This document shows positions 6,254 through 6,274 of a stretch of DNA of 6,274 bases, piece by piece. The stretch lies in the NCBI GenBank assembly GCA_964517005.1, contig CAZFAJ010000127.1:1-6274 (forward strand). The letters run 5' to 3'. Below the pieces are notes generated by a model. That model was not told the origin of the DNA, did not search any database, and saw only the letters and a program-made list of their open reading frames with translations. The translations under genes and the position numbers were made by a program. How positions within the stretch are numbered: the stretch's first letter is position 1; each line of letters begins with the position of its first letter. Origin of the DNA: CAYVBJ01 sp964517005. GTDB lineage: Bacteria > Bacteroidota > Rhodothermia > Balneolales > Balneolaceae.

Positions 6254-6274
6254 ATGAGAAAACAATTGTACATC
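6254..6274 (+). CDS. N-terminus of a gene running off the window
   Basis: ATG at 6254 opens MRKQLYI to the window end with no stop. A purine-rich AAAAGG lies 8 bases before the start, and the basic start could be the beginning of a signal peptide. Seven codons are too few to name a product or be sure it is a gene. Confidence 0.35.

Overview
This window looks like ordinary chromosome from a Bacteroidota-type bacterium, possibly the Balneolota/Rhodothermota branch. Three things support this. The start codons follow A-rich leaders rather than clear Shine-Dalgarno sites. The tRNA promoter resembles the Bacteroidota TTTG / TAnnTTTG class. The proteins (an Hsp33, a leucine-dehydrogenase-type enzyme and a 577-residue RecJ) fit that group in style. 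The exact lineage is inference and was not searched.

Layout, left to right. The first bases may hold the C-terminus of a plus-strand gene converging on hslO. hslO (minus strand) encodes the redox-activated chaperone Hsp33. Upstream of it, on the same strand, is a Glu/Leu/Phe/Val dehydrogenase gene, most like leucine dehydrogenase. A hairpin whose pairing is complete only in minus-strand RNA separates the two, so they are probably separate transcription units. A LacI-family-like palindrome sits about 40 bases upstream of the dehydrogenase start. An AT-rich divergent spacer of roughly 340 bases follows, and then recJ on the plus strand. A tRNA-Phe(GAA) gene with its own recognisable promoter and a strong intrinsic terminator lies just after recJ. 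The terminator abuts the stop codon of a convergent minus-strand gene for an orphan substrate-binding lipoprotein.

The right end (about 5.6-6.25 kb) looks degraded. A short two-helix membrane protein gene stops at a TAG. Directly past that stop, in the same frame, the DNA encodes a fragment closely resembling the end of an AraC-family DNA-binding domain. This suggests decay or a recombination junction. A 26-bp dyad and a smaller palindrome lie in the non-coding stretch beyond it, and a new plus-strand gene seems to begin in the last 21 bases.

The genes are not an obvious pathway: stress chaperone, branched-chain amino acid catabolism, DNA repair, translation and a solute-binding protein. I found no sign of a novel multi-gene system. 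The most interesting points are the candidate operator on the dehydrogenase gene, the AraC remnant and the orphan binding protein.
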